From the NCBI RefSeq assembly GCF_004123675.1, contig NZ_CP035417.1, forward strand, positions 611,501-675,500: DNA of 64,000 bases. Direction: 5' to 3'. Position 1 is the first letter of the stretch; each line of letters begins with the position of its first letter. The position numbers were made by a program, and so were the translations under genes. This DNA is from Leisingera sp. NJS204. GTDB lineage: Bacteria; Pseudomonadota; Alphaproteobacteria; Rhodobacterales; Rhodobacteraceae. The notes below the pieces were generated by a model. That model saw only the letters and a program-made list of their open reading frames with translations. It was not told where the DNA came from and did no database searches. Below are positions 59,599 through 64,000 of the stretch, one piece after another.

Positions 59599-60432
59599 TC
59601 AGAACCGCCCGTTGTTGGCGGGATAGACGCCGAGGATTTCCACATTGGTGGTGAAATAGCTCAGCTCATCCATTGCCAGCTGCACATTCGGATCTTCCGG
59701 GTGGCCTTCGATATCCGCATAAAACTGCGTCGCGGTGAAGGATCCGTCCACCATATAGCTTTCCAGCTTGGTCATGTTGATGCCATTGGTGGCAAAACCG
59801 CCCATCGCCTTATAGAGCGCCGCCGGGATGTTGCGGACCTGGAACACGAAGCTGGTGATCATGCTGTGGGCGCCGCGGCGGCGGAAGTCCGGCTCCGGCG
59901 ACATGATCAGGAAGCGGGTGGTGTTGTCGCCGTTGTCCTCGATATGGCGGGCCAGCACCTCCAGCCCGTAGATCTCGCCCGCCAATTCGCTGGCCAGCGC
60001 CGCCACATGCTTATCTCCGGCTTCCGCCACATCCCGCGCCGCGCGGGCGTTGTCGGGGCTGATCCGGCCGGTGATGCCATGTTCGCGCAGAAAAGTCCCG
60101 CATTGCGGCAGCAGCACCAGATGCGATTTCGCCTCGCGGATGTCTTCCAGCCGGGCGCCCGGCACCCCCAGCACATTGATATGCACCCGCACAAAGGCCT
60201 CGTCGATGATGTGCAGCCCGCTGTGCGGTAGCAGCCGGTGAATATCGGCCACCCGGCCATAGGTGGAATTCTCCACCGGCAGCATTGCCTGTTCGGCTTC
60301 GCCGCTTTTGACCGCTGCAATCACGTCTTCAAAGGTGCGGCACGGCAGCACCTCCAGATCACGCCGGGCATTGCGGCAGGCCTCGTGGCTGTAGGAGCCA
60401 AGCTCCCCCTGAATGGCGATTTTGCGGCTCAT
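59599..60432 (-). CDS. pheA: Prephenate dehydratase
   Basis: A 277-residue enzyme converting prephenate to phenylpyruvate in phenylalanine synthesis. The catalytic domain shows KIAIQGELGSYSHEACRNAR, FEDVIAAVKSGEAEQAMLPV, ENSTYGRVADIHRLL and the essential Thr motif NTTRFLIMSPEPDF-like. The ACT domain holds MITSFVFQVRNIPAALYKAM and NMTKLESYMVDGSFTATQFY with the ESRP-like LES regulatory site for phenylalanine. No chorismate-mutase domain. MSRKIAIQGELG is taken as the start. It is divergent from the cytochrome c gene. Confidence 0.96.
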   Translation of the reverse strand: MSRKIAIQGELGSYSHEACRNARRDLEVLPCRTFEDVIAAVKSGEAEQAMLPVENSTYGRVADIHRLLPHSGLHIIDEAFVRVHINVLGVPGARLEDIREAKSHLVLLPQCGTFLREHGITGRISPDNARAARDVAEAGDKHVAALASELAGEIYGLEVLARHIEDNGDNTTRFLIMSPEPDFRRRGAHSMITSFVFQVRNIPAALYKAMGGFATNGINMTKLESYMVDGSFTATQFYADIEGHPEDPNVQLAMDELSYFTTNVEILGVYPANNGRF

Positions 60433-60551
60433 GGGTGTGTTCCCCGTGCAAAACTTCAAGAATTGGGCGTTTCGTCGCGCTGTCTATACCTTGCCACTTT
60501 GAAGGGGAAGCCTTAGACAGCCACGCAGACAGCTAAATGGACCCGCGATTC

Positions 60552-61058
60552 ATGTTTGACACAATGACCCTTACCAAAGCGACCGCAGGCGTCTGCGGCG
60601 CGTTCCTGGTTCTCCTGCTGGGCAAATGGGCCGCCAGCGGCCTGTATCACATGGACAGCCACGGTGAGGCGTCCTATGTGATCGAAGTCGCCTCGGCCGA
60701 TGCCGCCGCCAGCGATGAGCCGGAAGTCAGCTTTGAAGAGCTGATGGCCGCTGCCGACGTTGCCAAGGGCGCCAAGGTTTTCAAGAAATGCTCTGCTTGC
60801 CACAAGCTGGAAGATGGCGCCAACTCGACCGGCCCGTATCTGTACGGCGTTGTCGGCCGCGATATCGCAGCGGCCCCGGGCTTTGGCTACTCCGGCGCCC
60901 TGACCGGCCTGGACGGCGACTGGACTGCCGAGGCGCTGGACGCCTTCCTGACCAAGCCGTCGGCCTATGCCGCGGGCACCACCATGTCGTTCTCCGGTTT
61001 GAAAAAGCAAAAGGACCGGGTGAATCTTATTGCCTATCTGGACAGCCTGGACGGCTGA
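60552..61058 (+). CDS. Membrane-anchored cytochrome c (CycM/c552-type)
   Basis: A 168-residue class I cytochrome c. An N-terminal membrane anchor (MFDTMTLTKATAGVCGAFLV, LLLGKWAASGLYH) is followed by an Ala/Glu-rich linker and a haem domain with KVFKKCSACHKLEDGANSTG (CSACH haem site), GPYLYGVVGRDIAAAPGFGY and the distal Met in AGTTMSFSGLKK. Such proteins carry electrons from the bc1 complex to cytochrome oxidase in alphaproteobacteria. MFDTMTLTKA is the family-like start; an ATG at 60537 adds five residues. Confidence 0.93.
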   Translation: MFDTMTLTKATAGVCGAFLVLLLGKWAASGLYHMDSHGEASYVIEVASADAAASDEPEVSFEELMAAADVAKGAKVFKKCSACHKLEDGANSTGPYLYGVVGRDIAAAPGFGYSGALTGLDGDWTAEALDAFLTKPSAYAAGTTMSFSGLKKQKDRVNLIAYLDSLDG

Positions 61059-61086
61059 TCCGGACCGCTGTCCCAGCTATCGAATT

Positions 61087-61119
61087 AAAAAGCCGCTGCA
61101 GATTTGCAGCGGCTTTTTT
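61087..61119. terminator. Terminator of the cytochrome c gene
   Basis: AAAAAGCCGCTGCA (61087-61100), loop GATT, TGCAGCGGCTTTTT (61105-61118) plus T. It works for both convergent genes. Confidence 0.93.
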
Positions 61120-61143
61120 GATGCGGGTATGAACCGGACCGCC

Positions 61144-61380
61144 TTAGGCCGGGTTGTTTTCCCGGTAATAGGCCAGCGCATCGCGCTCCTGGCCGTCCGG
61201 CAGGATGCAGACGCCGATAGTGCCCGCTTTGCCGCTGCGCAGCACATAACTGCCGCCGGTCTGCACGCAATACGCCTCTTCCGGGCTGCTGTAGACCACT
61301 TCCTCTTCCTGCTGGGCACAGGCGCTAAGCGCGGCGGCCCCGGCAACCGCAAGGGCGGCAAGTTTCATTGACGTCGGCAT
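61144..61380 (-). CDS. DUF333-type small lipoprotein
   Basis: A 78-residue lipoprotein. The signal peptide is MKLAALAVAGAAALSAC with lipobox LSAC. The mature part carries the DUF333 pattern PEEAYCVQTGGSYVLRSGKA and GVCILPDGQERDALAYYREN (paired cysteines; YC...GG...G..C.LPDG..CD-like). GAGGGAG lies 7 bases before the ATG at 61380. The function is unknown; relatives are often labelled putative hemolysin without support. Confidence 0.82.
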   Translation of the reverse strand: MPTSMKLAALAVAGAAALSACAQQEEEVVYSSPEEAYCVQTGGSYVLRSGKAGTIGVCILPDGQERDALAYYRENNPA

Positions 61381-61597
61381 CGGCAAACTCCCTCGTTATA
61401 TAACGCAATCGTGATGCGAGGCTGGCAGGCAATTTTATTGCGGGCAAGCGCCGCCTTGTAAAAGCATGGTTTTCGGCTGCTTTGTGCCAAGAGAGCCGGG
61501 GATATCACTTAATCTCAACTTGAATGTTACCGTCCCCGGCCATTAGCTTGGCAGCAGAAATCCGGGCCGAAGTTCCGGGCAAAGGAGGTCATGGCAG

Positions 61598-63523
61598 ATG
61601 AACACCGCTCGAGCCGCGGCGCGCGTGCGCGCAAAAGAAAGGGTGACTCCGCTGCAGGCTGCGGCGGCATTGGCCCCGGTACTGTTACTGGGGCTTTTCC
61701 TGGCATTGGCTGCGGCGACGCTGGTCAAGGCGGAAGAGACTGTCATCAAGGCGCATGGTTTTGCTGAATTCGGCGAGTTGAAATACCCGCAAGACTTTGC
61801 CCGTTTCGACTATGTGAACCCTGAGGCGCCCAAGGGCGGTGAATTGTCGATTTCTGCCGTCGGCACCTTTGACAGCATGAACCCCTATACCCGGAACGGC
61901 CGTGCCGGGGCACTGTCCTCGGATCAGTTCGAAAGCCTGCTGGTGGAATCCTATGACGAGCCCGGCTCTTATTACGGGCTGATTGCCGAAAGCCTGGAAT
62001 ACCCCGAAAGCCAGGATTGGGTGATCTTCAACCTGCGCCCCGAGGCAAAATTCTCCGATGGCAGCCCGGTCACCGCTGATGACGTGGTGTTTTCCCACAA
62101 TATCCTGCTGGATCAGGGGCTGAAATCTTATGCCGAAGCTGTGCGCAAACGCATCCCCAAGGCCGAGGCACTGGATCCGCACCGGGTCAAATTCCACTTC
62201 AGTCCGGATTTTCCCCGCCGGGCGATGATCACTCAGGTCGGCGGCACGCCGGTGTTCTCCAAGGCCTGGTTTGAGGCCGACCCCGAAAACCGCCGCCTGG
62301 ATGAGCCGCGGCTGGATCCGGGCATCGGCTCCGGCCCCTATGTGCTGGAAAGCGCCGAGGTGAACCAGCGCATCACCTACCGCCGCAACCCGGATTACTG
62401 GGGCGCAGGGCTGAACGTGAACATCGGCCGCCACAACTATGACCGCATCCGGGTTGAATACTTCGGCGATGCAATTGCCGCGATGGAGGGGTTCAAGGCG
62501 GGCGTCTATACACTGCGCCCCGAGAACAACTCGAAAAGCTGGGCCACGTCTTATGACTTTGCCGCGGTGGATAAGGGCCAGGTGATCAAGGGCGAAATCC
62601 CCGACGGCAATGTGCCATCTGCCAATGGCTTTGTGATGAACCTCTTGAAGCCCAAGTTCCAGGACATCCGCGTCCGCGAGGCGCTGCAGCTGGCGTTCAA
62701 CTTTGAGTGGACCAACGAAAGCCTGCAGTACGGGCTGTTCCGCCATCGCTCCTCTTTCTGGCAGGATTCGCCGCTGGCCGCGCAGGGCCTGCCCGAGGGC
62801 CGTGAGAAAGAGGTGCTGGAGGCGCTGGGCGATCAGATCGACCGTGCGCTGCTGACCTCGGAACCGGTGATGGCGCATAGCTCCAAGGCGTCGCGCCCCG
62901 GAGACCGCAAAAACCTGCGCCGGGCAATGAAACTGCTGGACGATGCCGGCTGGGCCGTCGGCGATGACGGGTTGCGCCGCAATGCGCAAGGCGAAGTGCT
63001 GAAATTGGAGTTTCTGGCCGACAGCCCGACAATTGAACGCATCGTGCAGCCCTATGTCACCAACCTGCGCACCATGGGCGTGGATGCGGTGCTGAACCGG
63101 GTCGATTACGCGCAATACACCAGCCGCCGCCGGGAAAAGGAGTTCGATATGATCTCCTCGGCCTACCGGATGTCGCTGGAGCCTTCGACCGGCCTGTACC
63201 AGTATTTCGGATCCGAGGCGCATGAATATTCGGTGTTCAACCCGGCAGGGCTGGCAGACCCGGCGGTGGATGCGCTGATCGGCAATATCGTCAACGCTAA
63301 AACCCAGGAAGACCTGCGCGCCAATGCCCGCGCGCTGGACCGGGTGCTGCGGGCCAAGCGGTTCATGGTGCCGGCCTGGTATCTGGATGTCAGCTGGATC
63401 GCCTATTGGGACATGTACCGCCAGCCGGACAACCTGCCGCCCTATGACACCGGCATGCTGGACCTGTGGTGGATCGATGCGTCCCGCGAGGCCGAACTCA
63501 AATCCGCCGGCGCGCTTCGGTAA
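61598..63523 (+). CDS. Extracellular solute-binding protein of a peptide/microcin-type ABC importer (YejA-like)
   Basis: A 641-residue periplasmic binding protein of family 5 (oligopeptide type). The N terminus has an extended basic region and a hydrophobic signal (ALAPVLLLGLFLALAAATLV, cleaved about KAE). YejA-like landmarks are KAHGFAEFGELKYPQDFARF, YVNPEAPKGGELSISAVGTF and DSMNPYTRNG; RPEAKFSDGSPVTADDVVFS is the general family 5 motif. The permease gene follows 9 bases after the stop. AAAGGAGG precedes the ATG. Confidence 0.93.
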   Translation: MNTARAAARVRAKERVTPLQAAAALAPVLLLGLFLALAAATLVKAEETVIKAHGFAEFGELKYPQDFARFDYVNPEAPKGGELSISAVGTFDSMNPYTRNGRAGALSSDQFESLLVESYDEPGSYYGLIAESLEYPESQDWVIFNLRPEAKFSDGSPVTADDVVFSHNILLDQGLKSYAEAVRKRIPKAEALDPHRVKFHFSPDFPRRAMITQVGGTPVFSKAWFEADPENRRLDEPRLDPGIGSGPYVLESAEVNQRITYRRNPDYWGAGLNVNIGRHNYDRIRVEYFGDAIAAMEGFKAGVYTLRPENNSKSWATSYDFAAVDKGQVIKGEIPDGNVPSANGFVMNLLKPKFQDIRVREALQLAFNFEWTNESLQYGLFRHRSSFWQDSPLAAQGLPEGREKEVLEALGDQIDRALLTSEPVMAHSSKASRPGDRKNLRRAMKLLDDAGWAVGDDGLRRNAQGEVLKLEFLADSPTIERIVQPYVTNLRTMGVDAVLNRVDYAQYTSRRREKEFDMISSAYRMSLEPSTGLYQYFGSEAHEYSVFNPAGLADPAVDALIGNIVNAKTQEDLRANARALDRVLRAKRFMVPAWYLDVSWIAYWDMYRQPDNLPPYDTGMLDLWWIDASREAELKSAGALR

Positions 63524-63532
63524 GACAGAGAC

Positions 63533-64000
63533 ATGGCAGCCTATATCTTCAGACGCCTGCTGTTGGTGATCCCGACGCTGTTCGGCATCCTGCTGGTGAA
63601 CTTTGCCCTGGTGCAGTTTGTGCCCGGCGGTCCGGTAGAGCAGATCATCGCCCAGCTGGAAGGCGGCGGCGACGTGTTCGAAGGCTTTGCCGGCGGCGGC
63701 GGCGATACCGGCACCGAGGCGATCAGCGCCAATGAAAACTACGCCGGCCGTCAGGGCCTGCCGCCTGAGCTGATCGAGGAACTGCAGCAGCAGTTCGGCC
63801 TTGATAAGCCGCCACTGGAGCGCTTCCTGACAATGCTTGGCAACTATGCCCGCTTTGATTTCGGCGAGAGTTATTTCCGCAAGATCGACGTGACCGACCT
63901 GGTGCTGGAGAAAATGCCGGTTTCAATCTCGCTAGGCCTGTGGTCCACGCTGATCGCCTATATGATCTCGATCCCGATGGGCATCCGCAAGGCGCTGCGG
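63533..64000 (+). CDS. ABC transporter permease, YejB-like (5' part, cut by window edge)
   Basis: The first 156 codons of an inner-membrane permease of the binding-protein-dependent (DppB/YejB) group. It starts MAAYIFRRLLLVIPTLFGIL with the first helix and FALVQFVPGGPVEQIIAQLE. A glycine-rich periplasmic insertion (GGGDVFEGFAGGGGDTGTEA), typical of YejB, follows, then LPPELIEELQQQFGLDKPPL and the beginning of the permease domain (ISLGLWSTLIAYMISIPMGI). It should form the importer with the upstream binding protein. Confidence 0.93.
   Translation, partial: MAAYIFRRLLLVIPTLFGILLVNFALVQFVPGGPVEQIIAQLEGGGDVFEGFAGGGGDTGTEAISANENYAGRQGLPPELIEELQQQFGLDKPPLERFLTMLGNYARFDFGESYFRKIDVTDLVLEKMPVSISLGLWSTLIAYMISIPMGIRKALR

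Noticed and set aside
61685-63223. Open frame of over 500 codons opposite the solute-binding protein
   Set aside because: Antisense shadow; the plus-strand gene has clear family motifs throughout.

Overview
The window is a GC-rich chromosomal segment from an alphaproteobacterium. The gene content points to the Rhodobacterales, and within them to a Roseobacter-group marine bacterium of the Leisingera/Phaeobacter/Ruegeria kind. The indicators are malyl-CoA lyase, a CycM-like membrane cytochrome c, a TrcR/DUF1013 regulator, COQ9, DgcN/DgcA, orphan RTX proteins and a short bacterial SRP RNA. The genus is an inference from gene families and not from any database match. Nearly the whole window is densely coding on both strands, and most of it is core chromosome.

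Layout. 1-9.8 kb: the 5' part of accA; an AraC regulator; a divergent LysE exporter/Lrp regulator pair; an Asp/Glu-racemase-like protein and malyl-CoA lyase on the minus strand; an MFS transporter; and a D-amino-acid block (dgcN, dgcA, a D-amino-acid transaminase). 9.8-11.4 kb: a decayed region with a small exported Cys/His peptide, a dispersed repeat, a CaiB/BaiF remnant abutting a DMT-transporter remnant, and two small conserved proteins. 11.4-15.8 kb: N-formylglutamate amidohydrolase, pyruvate kinase, ribosomal proteins L35 and L20, and a PEP mutase/isocitrate lyase family protein. 16.0-17.0 kb: wreckage of an IS91-type element with its companion tyrosine recombinase. 17.1-21.0 kb: a PPOX protein, lipoproteins, a sterol-desaturase-like hydroxylase and DUF1326.

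21.2-26.2 kb: pheS and pheT, held apart by about 1.5 kb that contains a small membrane protein, a repeat-rich hairpin element and a secreted esterase. 26.3-31.3 kb: a LysR regulator, a methyltransferase, a translationally coupled phosphoribosyltransferase/YtoQ/GNAT operon and an MscS channel. 31.5-37.7 kb: two RTX proteins (one with a CAP domain), alanine dehydrogenase with its divergent Lrp-type regulator, PPK2 and ribosomal protein S21. 37.7-45.7 kb: COQ9, an orphan CheD-like protein, a quinone oxidoreductase, DUF2189, RNase T2, TrcR and a hybrid histidine kinase.

45.9-53.6 kb: a LysR regulator divergent from a coupled 2OG-Fe(II) hydroxylase/threonine aldolase pair; recR, ybaB and dnaX with an intruding GNAT gene; a tyrosine phosphatase; and DUF1636 behind a cobalamin riboswitch. 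54-64 kb: a TetR/hydrolase pair with twin operators, a SRPBCC protein, nudC, a 5'-nucleotidase family protein, the SRP RNA, pheA, a cytochrome c, a DUF333 lipoprotein, and the start of a peptide/opine-type ABC importer (binding protein and truncated permease).

How it works together. Amino-acid metabolism recurs: D-glutamate and D-amino acids (dgcN, dgcA, transaminase), alanine (ald), hydroxy-amino acids (hydroxylase plus aldolase), amino-acid export (LysE) and phenylalanine (pheA, pheS, pheT). The most unusual items are the hydroxylase-aldolase operon, the orphan CheD-like protein, the riboswitch-controlled DUF1636 gene, the PRTase-YtoQ operon, and several families of intergenic structured repeats, one of which sits exactly the same distance after two unrelated stop codons. 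No CRISPR array, tRNA or rRNA gene, intact prophage or complete insertion sequence was seen.
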